DNA from: Pantoea rwandensis | GTDB lineage: Bacteria; Pseudomonadota; Gammaproteobacteria; Enterobacterales; Enterobacteriaceae | Assembly: GCF_002095475.1 (NCBI RefSeq) | Contig: NZ_MLFR01000001.1 | Coordinates: forward strand, 682,001 to 746,000 | Length of the DNA stretch: 64,000 bases | Direction of reading: 5' to 3' | Shown: positions 55,682 through 64,000 of the stretch, piece after piece | Numbering within the stretch: position 1 is the stretch's first letter | Layout: the number at the start of each line of letters is the position of its first letter | Program-made: the position numbers and the translations under genes | The notes under the pieces: generated by a model | What the model was told of the DNA's origin: nothing | What the model saw: the letters and a program-made list of their open reading frames with translations, nothing else | Databases searched by the model: none

Positions 55682-56743
55682 TTATTTCAGGCCAAGCTGC
55701 GCGCGAAGGCTGGATGTCGCATCGTGCTTCGCGGCAAAATCATCAAACGCACGGTTGGCGACTGGAATGATATGACGCTGAATGAATTCGGCACCTTCAC
55801 GTGCCCCGACATCACTGTCTTTCAAACAACATTCCCACTCCAGCACCGCCCAGCCGTCGTAATTATATTGTGCCAGCTTGCTAAAGATCCCTTTGAAGTC
55901 GACCTGGCCGTCACCGGGCGAACGAAAGCGTCCGGCACGTTCTGCCCATCGCTGATAACCGCCGTAGACGCCACTGCGGCCATTGACGCGGTATTCGGCG
56001 TCTTTAACGTGGAAGGCTTTGATACGCTGATGATAGATATCGATAAATTGCAGATAATCGATGTGTTGCAGTAGCAGATGGCTGGGATCGAACAGAATAT
56101 TGCAGCGTGGATGATGATTGACGGCCGCTAAGAAACGCTCAAACGTCACGCCATCATGCAGATCTTCCCCCGGATGCAGTTCATAGCAGACATCAACACC
56201 GTAACGGTCAAATTCTTCTAAAACGGGCAGCCAGCGGCGCGCCAGCTCGGCGAACGCCTCTTCAAGCAGCGCCGGGTTATGTGGCGGCCACGGATAAAGA
56301 TAAGGCCACGCAAGCGAACCGGAAAAAGTGGCATGTGCGCGCAGCCCGAGTTTCGCCGATGCCGATGCCGCTTTTTTTACCGTCTCGATGGCCCACGCGG
56401 TGCGCTTTTCGTTGTCACCGCGCACCTGTACTGGCGCGAAGCCATCAAATGCCACGTCGTGGGCAGGATGGACAGCAATCAGCTGACCTTCCAGGTGGGT
56501 CGATAACTCACTCACCACCAAGCCGTATTTCTCCAGCAATCCCGTAATTTCATCGCAATAGGTCTGGCTGGTAGACGCCAGTTCCAGATCAAATATCGCC
56601 GAATGATTACAGGGGATCTGCAATGCTTTATAGCCAAGCCCCGATGCCCATTGCGCCAGTCCTTCCAGTGTATTGAACGGCGCCTGTTCCCCGATGAACT
56701 GCGACAAAAAAATACCAGGTCCTTTTAACGTTTTCACGTACAC
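55682..56743 (-). CDS. cytoplasmic TIM-barrel sugar isomerase/epimerase
   Basis: This AP-endonuclease-2-fold isomerase is 353 aa without a signal peptide. Metal-ligand blocks are visible as VCYELHPGED, NILFDPSHLLL, AFHVKDAEY and AVLEWECCL. It likely acts on the keto-sugar made by the neighbouring dehydrogenase. Ten bp separate it from each neighbour (MFS gene upstream, dehydrogenase downstream). The cluster therefore has two TIM-barrel enzymes, one inside the cell and one exported (52592). Confidence 0.88.
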   Translation of the reverse strand: MYVKTLKGPGIFLSQFIGEQAPFNTLEGLAQWASGLGYKALQIPCNHSAIFDLELASTSQTYCDEITGLLEKYGLVVSELSTHLEGQLIAVHPAHDVAFDGFAPVQVRGDNEKRTAWAIETVKKAASASAKLGLRAHATFSGSLAWPYLYPWPPHNPALLEEAFAELARRWLPVLEEFDRYGVDVCYELHPGEDLHDGVTFERFLAAVNHHPRCNILFDPSHLLLQHIDYLQFIDIYHQRIKAFHVKDAEYRVNGRSGVYGGYQRWAERAGRFRSPGDGQVDFKGIFSKLAQYNYDGWAVLEWECCLKDSDVGAREGAEFIQRHIIPVANRAFDDFAAKHDATSSLRAQLGLK

Positions 56744-56753
56744 CTCCAGTTAA

Positions 56754-57992
56754 TCAAACCTTTTCATCCCGATACTTAAAGGTGAAGAGGAAAATAATGG
56801 CGATCGCTGCCGCCGCAATAGCGGGGATCCACCAGAATGTTGCCCAGTTTTCAGCCGTGCCCTGCCCAGCAACCAGGCGGTTATAGAGTGCGCCGGAGAT
56901 TTGCGAACCCAGCAGCATGCCGATGCCGTAAGTGAACATCACCACCATGCTTTGCGCCTGCCCCTTCACTTTTTCGCCTGCAATGCGGTCGGTGTAGATG
57001 AAGCCCACCACGAAGAAAAAGTCATAACAGACACCGTGCAGCAGAATACCCAGATAGATCAGCGCGCGCCCCTCATCGCCCATCCCCATTGCAAACAGTG
57101 CATAACGCACGAACCAGGCCACCATGCCGACCAGCAACATGTACTTCACGCCCAAACGTCGGAAGAGTAAGGGGATCACCAACATGAAGAAGATTTCTGA
57201 CATCTGACCGAAGGACATCGCGGTACTGATATTTGTCACGCCCGCATCCGCCAGCCAGGAGGCGGTATAAGCGTAATAGGTGCCTAGCGGGATCGAGATT
57301 AGCGTGGCGCACAGTGCGAACACGAAAAAGTGAGGGACTTTGAGTAGAGCAAAGGCGTCGGCACAGAACAGATCGCGCACTTTTAACGGCATTCCTTTAG
57401 CCGGTGCCGGCGTATGTGGCAGCGTCAGGCTGTAGATCGCCAGCACAACCGAGCAGATAGCCGCGAGGGTAAAGATCGATGAGCTGGAAGCAATGCCAGT
57501 AACACCGATAAAGATGCCTGCCACTATCCAGCCAATGGTGCCAAACACGCGCACCACAGGAAAACTTTTGTCACTTTTCGCCAGGCTGTGGAAGGCAATG
57601 TTATTCGCCAGCGCCAGCGTAGGCATAAAGCACAACGTATAACCAAACAGCAGGGCAATCAGCTGAGCGCCATTTTCTGCCGCCAGCGCCGAAGGCACAA
57701 ACCACAGGATCACCGCCCCTGCCAGGTTCATGACGGCCATGACTTTCTGCGACGGGAAGAACCTGTCTACCAGCATGCCCAGCACAAACGGCGACAGGAT
57801 CGAGGCGATCGGCCCGGCTGAGAACGCATCGCCGATCAGTAATGACATGTTGTGTTGCGTCATCACCAAGCCGAGCGTGACCGACCAACTACCCCAGATG
57901 AAGAACTGCATAAACATCATTAAAGAGAGACGTGGAATCAGCATCCGCTGCTGTTTCACCATGCTCTCGGTATTTGTTACTGTCGTCACCAT
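56754..57992 (-). CDS. MFS transporter, nucleoside:H+ symporter (NupG/XapB) family
   Basis: This proton symporter is 412 aa with 12 predicted helices. LSLMMFMQFFIWGSWSVTLG and RVFGTIGWIVAGIFIG are hallmarks of the NupG/XapB branch. In sugar-oxidation clusters, members of this branch appear to carry sugars or glycosides rather than nucleosides; that is inference. ATG 57992 has GAGAGG upstream, and the two GTAATCGATTAC operators begin 20 bp further up. First gene of the leftward operon. Confidence 0.87.
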   Translation of the reverse strand: MVTTVTNTESMVKQQRMLIPRLSLMMFMQFFIWGSWSVTLGLVMTQHNMSLLIGDAFSAGPIASILSPFVLGMLVDRFFPSQKVMAVMNLAGAVILWFVPSALAAENGAQLIALLFGYTLCFMPTLALANNIAFHSLAKSDKSFPVVRVFGTIGWIVAGIFIGVTGIASSSSIFTLAAICSVVLAIYSLTLPHTPAPAKGMPLKVRDLFCADAFALLKVPHFFVFALCATLISIPLGTYYAYTASWLADAGVTNISTAMSFGQMSEIFFMLVIPLLFRRLGVKYMLLVGMVAWFVRYALFAMGMGDEGRALIYLGILLHGVCYDFFFVVGFIYTDRIAGEKVKGQAQSMVVMFTYGIGMLLGSQISGALYNRLVAGQGTAENWATFWWIPAIAAAAIAIIFLFTFKYRDEKV

Positions 57993-58011
57993 GTTGGCCT
58001 CTCACCAAAAA

Positions 58012-58055
58012 GTAATCGATTACATTTATGTTAAGACAACAAAGTAATCGATTAC
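58012..58055. promoter_or_regulatory. paired LacI-type operators upstream of the MFS-isomerase-dehydrogenase operon
   Basis: GTAATCGATTAC occurs at 58012-58023 and again at 58044-58055, centres 32 bp apart. The nearer site is 20 bp upstream of the leftward MFS ATG. This mirrors the arrangement at 52528-52570 before the rightward TIM-barrel gene, so both promoters should respond together to the cluster's LacI protein. Confidence 0.85.
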
Positions 58056-58247
58056 AAATTATGATTCCGCTCATTGGATCACAGTTTGAGTAATCTATAA
58101 AAGGGTTGGATCCTTATTTTTCGGGAGCATTTACGCCACCACATCAGCAAAAGCTGCTAATTGCCTCGCTCAACGCAATTTGCACTTTCAGTGGCGCGCC
58201 AGGTAACATCGTCGATATCAAACGGTTTCTGTTCTGAGGATCCCAAC

Positions 58248-58730
58248 ATGACACCCTTTCATCAACTGAATGCCGTCGGGCTACGTGGTCAGCCTATCTC
58301 TATGGCCGACTACGCCGGTAAACTGGTTCTGGTAGTCAATACCGCCAGCCACTGTGGATTTACGCCGCAATATGCCGGCCTTGAAACGCTCTACAAAAAG
58401 TACGCTGCGCAAGGTTTAGTGGTGCTGGGTTTCCCCTGCAACCAGTTTGGCAAGCAGGAGCCCGGCGATGCGGACGACATCTCGCAGACCTGTCACATCA
58501 ACTACGGTGTGACCTTCCCGATATTCGAGAAAGTCGAGGTGAACGGCGCCGCGACGCACCCCGTGTTTCGTTATTTAAAAGATGAATTACCTGGCGTGCT
58601 GGGCGGTCGAATCAAATGGAATTTCACTAAGTTTCTTATCGGCCGTGACGGTAAACCGCTCAAGCGTTTTGCACCAATTTGTACCCCGGAGAAAATGGAA
58701 GCCGCAATTATTGCAGCATTAGGAAATTAG
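58248..58730 (+). CDS. glutathione peroxidase-family thiol peroxidase
   Basis: This cytoplasmic Cys-type peroxidase is 160 aa from ATG 58248, with GAGGA upstream; the open frame runs further to 58161 without a site. The catalytic set is complete: C36 in NTASHCGFTPQY, Q70 in GFPCNQFGKQEPG, and W124-N125 in KWNFTKFL. C82 is the probable resolving Cys, so thioredoxin is the likely reductant. It is shorter than E. coli BtuE (183 aa) and forms the compact non-selenium type. Single gene. Confidence 0.92.
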   Translation: MTPFHQLNAVGLRGQPISMADYAGKLVLVVNTASHCGFTPQYAGLETLYKKYAAQGLVVLGFPCNQFGKQEPGDADDISQTCHINYGVTFPIFEKVEVNGAATHPVFRYLKDELPGVLGGRIKWNFTKFLIGRDGKPLKRFAPICTPEKMEAAIIAALGN

Positions 58731-58777
58731 CGAAGACTTCCATGTAAGCGATTCTATTCAGACTGTACGGCAATCTC

Positions 58778-59665
58778 TTACTCAACATTTCGCCCCTTCA
58801 CATAACGCCAGAAGCGTTCCGCCGTGAGATTTAAACGTGCGCCGGAACGATAAACATAAGCCGAAATCTTCAGTGAAAGGCTGTGGTCCATGATCGCCAG
58901 CCTTCTCTCCTCGAGCTCACGCTGAATCGAGTAGTCTGGAAGCCAGCCTACAGCATCGCCTTTCAGTATCATTCTTTTCAGCAATTCACTCATGGATGAG
59001 ACAAAGGTCAGAATAAAGGTCGTGTTCGGTATGCGATCAATGACCTGATTGACTTGACGCCCCATATAGCTGTCATTGGCGTATTTGACCAGTGGCAGCG
59101 TATCGCCATTGATCGAGAAAAGCGGCTTGCCGTGCTGATCACAGGGGGAGACTAGGTGCAAAGCGGAATCGAAGATTTTATGGTTGATGAACGGGTAATT
59201 CATCAGCTCTTCATTATAAAAGGACAGGATAAAATCACTTTTACCTTCCTTAAGATTAAACACTGCATCGTTCACGTTAATCGATTCAACAAAGAACACC
59301 TTATCCGGGCTGTCGCGGTAATCCGCCAGGATATCGGGAAGCAGCAGGACAGACAGCGAAGGCGCCGCGTCAATACGAATGCTTTGCTTCAGCTTATCCT
59401 CTCCCTTGATTCGGCTGATCTGGAAGTCCATATCGTCGAGCATATTTCTGGCATAGCCGACAAATATCCTGCCCTGTGGCGTCAACTGCGGCGGATTCAC
59501 TTCACGATTAAAGACGCTGAAACCAAGGTTAGATTCCAGTGCCTGGATCCTTCTGCTGAATGAGGATTGCGAAATATTCCGTTTCTCTGCCGCCAGCGTA
59601 AAGCTGCGGCACTCATCCAGTGCAATCACATCATAAAACCACTTCACTTCGAGATTACTTAGCAC
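58778..59665 (-). CDS. LysR-family regulator, HypT(YjiE)/QseD-like
   Basis: This regulator resembles E. coli HypT, a hypochlorite-responsive LysR protein. Shared blocks include LEVKWFYDVIALDECRSFTLAAEKRNISQSSFSRRIQALE, YANDSYMGRQVNQV and FVSSMSELLKRM...GWLPDYSIQRELEE. GTG 59665 with GGAG upstream gives 295 aa; a frame from 59701 is open but lacks a site. It is divergent from pckA, and two LysR-type boxes lie between them, so it probably regulates pckA. Confidence 0.87.
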   Translation of the reverse strand: MLSNLEVKWFYDVIALDECRSFTLAAEKRNISQSSFSRRIQALESNLGFSVFNREVNPPQLTPQGRIFVGYARNMLDDMDFQISRIKGEDKLKQSIRIDAAPSLSVLLLPDILADYRDSPDKVFFVESINVNDAVFNLKEGKSDFILSFYNEELMNYPFINHKIFDSALHLVSPCDQHGKPLFSINGDTLPLVKYANDSYMGRQVNQVIDRIPNTTFILTFVSSMSELLKRMILKGDAVGWLPDYSIQRELEERRLAIMDHSLSLKISAYVYRSGARLNLTAERFWRYVKGRNVE

Positions 59666-59695
59666 TTCTCTGCTCCGATTACAGCCCCCATTTCT

Positions 59696-59739
59696 ATGCA
59701 ATTTTTACATGACAAATGATTTATATGCAATTTCTGCAT
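59696..59739. promoter_or_regulatory. two LysR-type operator boxes between the HypT-like gene and pckA
   Basis: ATGCA-ATTTC-TGCAT (59725-59739) is a perfect 5+5+5 inverted repeat. ATGCA-ATTTT-TACAT (59696-59710) is a near copy 29 bp away, about three helical turns. The pair matches the usual regulatory and activation sites of LysR proteins in a divergent promoter. Confidence 0.7.
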
Positions 59740-59821
59740 CACATAGCCAGTGCTACTATCCGCTCCTCAATCGGGTCGGTTACTGCCGCCTCGCCATACA
59801 TGCAATGATTCAAGGTATCCT

Positions 59822-61447
59822 ATGAGCGCAATTACATCTGTCATGCAACATCTCTCCAGCCTTGGCATCAACGATGTCAGCGAGATCGTCTACAACCCGA
59901 ATTATGAATTGCTCTTCGAACATGAAACCGCAGCCGACCTCAAAGGCCCGGCGCGAGGTTTCCTGACCACTTCTGGCGCGGTGACCGTTGATACCGGCGA
60001 GTTCACTGGCCGTTCTCCGCGTGACAAGTACATCGTTCGCGACGATGTCACTCGAGATACCCTGTGGTGGTCCGATGCAGGCCAAGGCCGCAACGATAAC
60101 AAACCGATGTCCGTTGAGGTGTGGGCACACCTGAAAACGCTGGTTGCCGATCACCTGTCGGAAAAAGCGCTCTACATCGTTGATGCCTGGTGCGGCGCGA
60201 GTTCAGATACCCGCCTGGCGGTGCGTTTTGTCACTGAAGTGGCGTGGCAGGCGCACTTTGTCAAAAACATGTTTATCGCACCTACTGCCGATGAGCTGGC
60301 AAACTTTACCCCGGACTTCACGGTCATCAACGGCGCGGGTTGCGTGAATCCGCAGTGGCAGGAGCAAGGGTTAAACTCTGAGAATTTTGTTGCCTTCAAC
60401 CTGACAGAAAATATTCAACTGATCGGTGGTACCTGGTACGGCGGTGAGATGAAAAAAGGGATGTTCTCGGTCATGAACTACCTGCTGCCGCTGAAGGGCA
60501 TTGCTTCAATGCACTGCTCAGCAAACCGCGGTGAACAAGGCGATGTGGCACTGTTCTTCGGCCTCTCTGGCACCGGTAAAACCACACTGTCGACCGATCC
60601 ACGCCGCCAGCTGATTGGCGATGATGAACACGGTTGGGATGCAGACGGCGTATTCAACTTTGAAGGCGGCTGCTATGCCAAAACCATTAATCTGAAGGCT
60701 GAGTCTGAACCGGAAATTTATGGCGCTATCCGCCGTAACGCGCTGCTGGAAAACGTCGTGCTCAGAGAAGATGGTAGCGTGGATTATGCCGATGGCAGCA
60801 AGACTGAGAACACTCGTGTCTCTTATCCGCTGTCACATATCGAGAATATCGTGCTACCGGTTTCTCGCGCAGGTGCCCCTTCTCGCATCATCTTCCTTGC
60901 CGCAGATGGCTTCGGGGTACTCCCACCAGTTTCTCGCCTGACGCAGGAACAGATGCAGTATCACTTCCTGTCCGGCTTCACTTCTAAGTTGGCTGGTACC
61001 GAGCGCGGCATTACAGCCCCTACCCCGACGTTCTCCGCCTGCTATGGCGCAGCGTTCCTGATGCTGCACCCAACGCAGTATGCCGATGTGCTGCAGGAGA
61101 AAGTCGCGCAGAGCGGTGCTGAGGTGTGGTTGGTGAATACTGGCTGGAATGGCAAAGGTGAGCGTCTGTCGCTGAAGGATACACGCCAAATCGTTAATGC
61201 CATCCTCGAAGGGGAAACCGGTGCGTTGCGCGAGGAAGCCTTGCCGATCTTTGGCCTCGCCATTCCGCAGGAAATTGCTGGTGTGGACGTGAAAACCCTT
61301 GACCCGCGTAACGGCTGGGAAACCCCGGCACAGTGGCACGAAGCTGCCGAGAAACTGGCGCAGTTGTTTATTAACAACTTTGAACAGTACAGCCGCAACG
61401 AAGCCGGTGCGCGCATTGCCCAGGCTGGTCCGCAGTTAGGGCAGTAA
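59822..61447 (+). CDS. pckA: phosphoenolpyruvate carboxykinase (ATP)
   Basis: This cytoplasmic gluconeogenic enzyme makes phosphoenolpyruvate and CO2 from oxaloacetate and ATP. It is 541 aa from ATG 59822 (AAGGTATCCT upstream), E. coli length 540. Visible active-site blocks are R64 in FTGRSP, H231 in MHCSANRG, the P-loop [10 protein letters not shown] (247-256) and D268/D269 after LIG. The gene is not beside hslO and envZ, its usual enterobacterial place, so it may be a second copy or a relocated one. It is divergent from a HypT-like LysR with paired boxes between. Confidence 0.95.
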   Translation: MSAITSVMQHLSSLGINDVSEIVYNPNYELLFEHETAADLKGPARGFLTTSGAVTVDTGEFTGRSPRDKYIVRDDVTRDTLWWSDAGQGRNDNKPMSVEVWAHLKTLVADHLSEKALYIVDAWCGASSDTRLAVRFVTEVAWQAHFVKNMFIAPTADELANFTPDFTVINGAGCVNPQWQEQGLNSENFVAFNLTENIQLIGGTWYGGEMKKGMFSVMNYLLPLKGIASMHCSANRGEQGDVALFFGLSGTGKTTLSTDPRRQLIGDDEHGWDADGVFNFEGGCYAKTINLKAESEPEIYGAIRRNALLENVVLREDGSVDYADGSKTENTRVSYPLSHIENIVLPVSRAGAPSRIIFLAADGFGVLPPVSRLTQEQMQYHFLSGFTSKLAGTERGITAPTPTFSACYGAAFLMLHPTQYADVLQEKVAQSGAEVWLVNTGWNGKGERLSLKDTRQIVNAILEGETGALREEALPIFGLAIPQEIAGVDVKTLDPRNGWETPAQWHEAAEKLAQLFINNFEQYSRNEAGARIAQAGPQLGQ

Positions 61448-61518
61448 GCTTGAGGCAGAGTGTAAAAAGGTGACACGTTGTCGCCGAAAATAACGTGCTG
61501 AAATATGACAGATCTAAC

Positions 61519-61546
61519 GCTGCCCTGCGCAAAAACGCCGGGCAGC
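61519..61546 (+). terminator. intrinsic terminator of pckA
   Basis: GCTGCCC-T-GCG (61519-61529) pairs with CGC-C-GGGCAGC (ending 61546) around an A-rich loop, followed by ATTTTACTTTG. It begins 72 bp after the pckA stop codon. Nothing else is seen in the 296-bp gap to 61743. Confidence 0.7.
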
Positions 61547-61743
61547 ATTTTACTTTGTCATTAAACTGCGTTTTGCCGAGTGAGATGCCGGGATGAAGCG
61601 AATTCAGCATGCCTCCCCCAACCTCCCAAAGACTTTGCTTTATAAAACGCGCTGAGGTCAGCTTCGTGCCAACAGCGGAAATTAAAAAACACGGGCGTTT
61701 CCTTGAGGAAATAATCAAGTCATCCCCTTAGAACGCCAGGTTT

Positions 61744-62463
61744 TCAGAAAAGTAAGTTCCCTATCGATGCACCGCCATCCACATACAGTGTCTGTCCCGT
61801 CATAAAGGCTGCATCCTCTGACATCAGAAAAGCAATGGTTGCAGCGATTTCTTCTGGTTTGCCAAATCGTTTCATTGGTACGCCTTTAAGATATCTCTCT
61901 TCACCCACGCTCCCCGGTTGATTGTTCGCCCGAAACAGATCCGTTTCAGTCGGGCCCGGCGCAACCGCGTTTACGGTTATCCCTGTCTGAGCGAGCTCCA
62001 GTGCCCAATTACGGGTAAAGCTGATCAGTGAAGCTTTTGCAGCAGCATAAGCGGTCCGCTCTACGCTTCCAAGCGCAGTAAGGCTGGAGATATTGATGAT
62101 TCTTCCCCAGCCTCTGCCTTTCATACCGGGGAGTAAGGCCTGAGTTCCCAGTATTGCAGGGTTGAGATTGACGCGCATAACCTCTTCGAAAGAGGCTAAG
62201 TCAATCTGACCGAGACGCTGCGGCTTAACCAGTCCCACATTGTTGACGATCCCATCAAATGCATACCGCTGGCTTAGCTCCTCCAAGGCTCTTTGTGTCT
62301 GCTGAACATCGGCAAGATCTGCACTGATCAAAGTACCGGGGAAATACTCCGAAGCTCCCCGAGCGATACCTACTACATGATGACCTGCCCCGGTCAGTCT
62401 GTGAGCCAGTCCTAGCCCGATACCTTTGCTGGCACCCGTAATTAAAAAAGTTCTTTTCATCAT
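61744..62463 (-). CDS. short-chain dehydrogenase/reductase (SDR), FabG-like
   Basis: This NAD(P)-dependent oxidoreductase is 239 aa. It has the classical TGASKGIG cofactor motif at 9-16, NNVG, the catalytic Ser in INISSLTALGS with Tyr and Lys in YAAAK, and the C-terminal MTGQTLYVDGGAS. Two adjacent ATGs (62463, 62460) follow GGAG; the second is better spaced. The substrate is unknown. It is co-oriented with the GST gene 237 bp upstream, but the gap suggests its own promoter. Confidence 0.88.
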   Translation of the reverse strand: MMKRTFLITGASKGIGLGLAHRLTGAGHHVVGIARGASEYFPGTLISADLADVQQTQRALEELSQRYAFDGIVNNVGLVKPQRLGQIDLASFEEVMRVNLNPAILGTQALLPGMKGRGWGRIINISSLTALGSVERTAYAAAKASLISFTRNWALELAQTGITVNAVAPGPTETDLFRANNQPGSVGEERYLKGVPMKRFGKPEEIAATIAFLMSEDAAFMTGQTLYVDGGASIGNLLF

Positions 62464-62700
62464 TCACTCCAGTAAATCACATCAGGCATATCCTGTTATC
62501 GACCAGGATGGGGTTCACTGGCCAGGAATGCGTCGTAAAGAACGAGGCGTCTATTTCTGCTCTGGCTGACGAGTATTATCTGGCCTTCTTCAGGCACAAA
62601 TTATCGGTCCTCTTTGATAGTCCATAGTACGGGCTGCATAAGTAGTTCCCGAAGACTGAAAGCGTTTAACGAGGCTTTTGACTGTAAAGGCAGCTAATAC

Positions 62701-63333
62701 TTACTCTGGAACAAGTGCGTTAACGCGTTGCACTGCACGCTGTACGGCGGGTCGATCAAATACCTCATTAAACCAGCGCGCCACATTCGGGGCGTTTTCA
62801 AGGCTAACTCCAGCAAACTCACGACGCCAGAGCCAGCCAAAGTGCGCAATGTCTGCAATAGTGAACTCCTCTCCGGCAACAAATTGGCGACTCGCCAGAA
62901 GGGAATCCAGTACATGCAAGGTGCGGTCCGCTTCAGCAGTGAAACGCTGAATCGCAAGCGGCTGAGGTTCGGATACCTGGCGCTGAAAGAAACCTGCCTG
63001 GCCAAAAGCTGGCCCCAACCCTGAAGCATGGAAGAACAGCTGCTCAAACACCCGGGCTCTTGCCAGTCCTGAAGCAGGTAAGAGCTTTCCGGTTTTTTCA
63101 GCCAGATAAATGAGGATTGCCGCAGACTCAGTCAGTAACAAAGGTTGAGATGAAGCCTCAGTATCGACAAGCACAGGAACCTTACCATTGGGATTTAAGG
63201 CGAGAAATTTGGCCGCCTTTTGCTCCCCTTTACGCACATTCACTGCATGCAAACCATACTCCAGACCAAGCTCTTCCAGCGCGACAGGTACCTTGATGCT
63301 GTTAGGCGTGGCGAATGCATAAATATCAATCAT
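62701..63333 (-). CDS. glutathione S-transferase family protein
   Basis: This cytosolic GST is 210 aa from ATG 63333 (AAGGAA site). The N-terminal thioredoxin-fold part (MIDIYAFATPNSIKVPVALEE, LNPNGKVPVLVD, LTESAAILIYLAE) and the helical C-terminal domain (FTIADIAHFGWLWRREF) resemble E. coli YfcG/YghU-type disulfide-bond oxidoreductases. It is divergent from the LysR gene at 63456, which probably controls it. Confidence 0.9.
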   Translation of the reverse strand: MIDIYAFATPNSIKVPVALEELGLEYGLHAVNVRKGEQKAAKFLALNPNGKVPVLVDTEASSQPLLLTESAAILIYLAEKTGKLLPASGLARARVFEQLFFHASGLGPAFGQAGFFQRQVSEPQPLAIQRFTAEADRTLHVLDSLLASRQFVAGEEFTIADIAHFGWLWRREFAGVSLENAPNVARWFNEVFDRPAVQRAVQRVNALVPE

Positions 63334-63455
63334 GGTCGTTTCCTTGGTGAGATTTTGCCGGGCCAGTCCCGACAAATTGAAAATAATAATGGCTCGCCCA
63401 TTTAAGGAATGGTAGGTAAGCTCATAGGATAATCCCTATTCTCATGAGGAATAAC

Positions 63456-64000
63456 ATGGACCGTTTTCATGCAATGGCAACGTATGTCCGTGTCGTCGAC
63501 ACGGGCTCTTTTTCTGCAGCAGCCCGACAACTCAATATCGGCCAGCCTGCGGTCTCCAAAATTGTTGCCCAGTTAGAGTTACGATTGCAGACCCGCTTGC
63601 TGACACGTTCAACGCACGGCCTGACACCCACCGAGGCCGGGCAGCGCTACTATGAGCGGGCACTGGCTGCCTTGCAGGAAGCCGACGAGGCTGAGCTAGC
63701 CGCCCGGGGGGCAGGAAAAGGGTTATCCGGAAAGCTGCGGATTTCAGCCGCAACTACATTTGCCCGACTGCATATCATTCCTCAACTCCCGGCGTTTCTT
63801 GAGGAACACCCGGAATTGGATGTCGACGTGATTCTTGATGACAGAGTGATCGACCTGATTGCTGAAGGTATCGATGTCTCACTGCGCATGGGGAATCTAC
63901 CCGACTCAGGTGTCGTAGCCCGAAAACTGGCAACGGGAGCCCGCTCGGTGATCGCCACGCCAGGCTATCTTTCAAAAAAAGGTGAACCGACAACCCCAAG
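63456..64000 (+). CDS. LysR-family transcriptional regulator (C-terminus cut by window edge)
   Basis: ATG 63456 with TGAGGA upstream opens a frame that is still open at the window end (181 codons). It has a helix-turn-helix (MATYVRVVDTGSFSAAARQLNIGQPAVSKIVAQLE) and the start of an effector domain (LIAEGIDVSLRMGNLPDSG). The 122-bp gap to the divergent GST gene is the shared promoter region. About 110 residues are missing. Confidence 0.9.
   Translation, partial: MDRFHAMATYVRVVDTGSFSAAARQLNIGQPAVSKIVAQLELRLQTRLLTRSTHGLTPTEAGQRYYERALAALQEADEAELAARGAGKGLSGKLRISAATTFARLHIIPQLPAFLEEHPELDVDVILDDRVIDLIAEGIDVSLRMGNLPDSGVVARKLATGARSVIATPGYLSKKGEPTTP

Noticed and set aside
52528..58055. Repeated GTAATCGATTAC sites considered as recombination or attachment sites of an island
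   Set aside because: All four copies sit at promoter positions next to start codons, and a LacI gene is present; no integrase or transposase is nearby.

Overview
The window looks like chromosome or megaplasmid DNA of an enterobacterium, most likely of the Pantoea/Erwinia group. The evidence is a BamA that follows the E. coli protein closely along its length, YhbO, ZinT and PckA proteins of clear enterobacterial type, moderately GC-rich sequence, a periplasmic gluconate-dehydrogenase-type operon, and short palindromic repeats with a GTAGGGT...ATTTAT...ACC layout between genes. The species call is inference. No rRNA, tRNA, CRISPR array, integrase or insertion sequence was seen.

Layout. 1-8 kb: the end of a membrane-bound gluconate/polyol dehydrogenase operon, a LacI regulator divergent from an IolG-like dehydrogenase, a pirin/LysR pair and an MFS exporter. 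Palindromic repeats lie between these genes, and one inverted pair brackets a microsatellite. 8-17 kb: a divergent peptide-uptake locus with a ROK kinase, two Dpp-type permeases, a frameshifted binding protein, a ROK regulator, an M81 metallopeptidase and a fused two-domain ATPase. 17-20 kb: a hexapeptide acyltransferase, a tautomerase/carboxymuconolactone-decarboxylase pair with a divergent LysR, and a GNAT enzyme. 20-26 kb: a sugar ABC operon with a PfkB kinase and a divergent ROK repressor. 26-33 kb: a LysR/omega-transaminase pair, then a visibly AT-richer stretch (LysR, MHS transporter, amidase). 33-36 kb: a complete bamA outside its usual neighbourhood. 36-44 kb: a drug-efflux pair, LysR plus a frameshifted quinone oxidoreductase, yhbO, a YgiW-like gene and several small uncharacterised genes. 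44-52 kb: Zur-box zinT, mmsA, and a LysR-PucR-permease-FAD oxidase-cupin run suited to amine catabolism. 52-58 kb: a sugar-oxidation cluster whose two outer promoters both carry paired GTAATCGATTAC operators. 58-64 kb: glutathione peroxidase, a HypT-like LysR divergent from pckA with two LysR boxes between them, an SDR, a GST and a LysR cut by the window edge.

How the genes work together. Most of the window is small catabolic units, each with its own regulator: 8 LysR, 2 LacI, 2 ROK, 1 PucR and 1 XRE/MmyB type. The omega-transaminase (beta-alanine to malonate semialdehyde) and MmsA (semialdehyde to acetyl-CoA) would be consecutive steps, although they lie 16 kb apart. Three otherwise intact genes carry a single-base indel in a short homopolymer, which suggests either residual sequencing errors or very recent inactivation.
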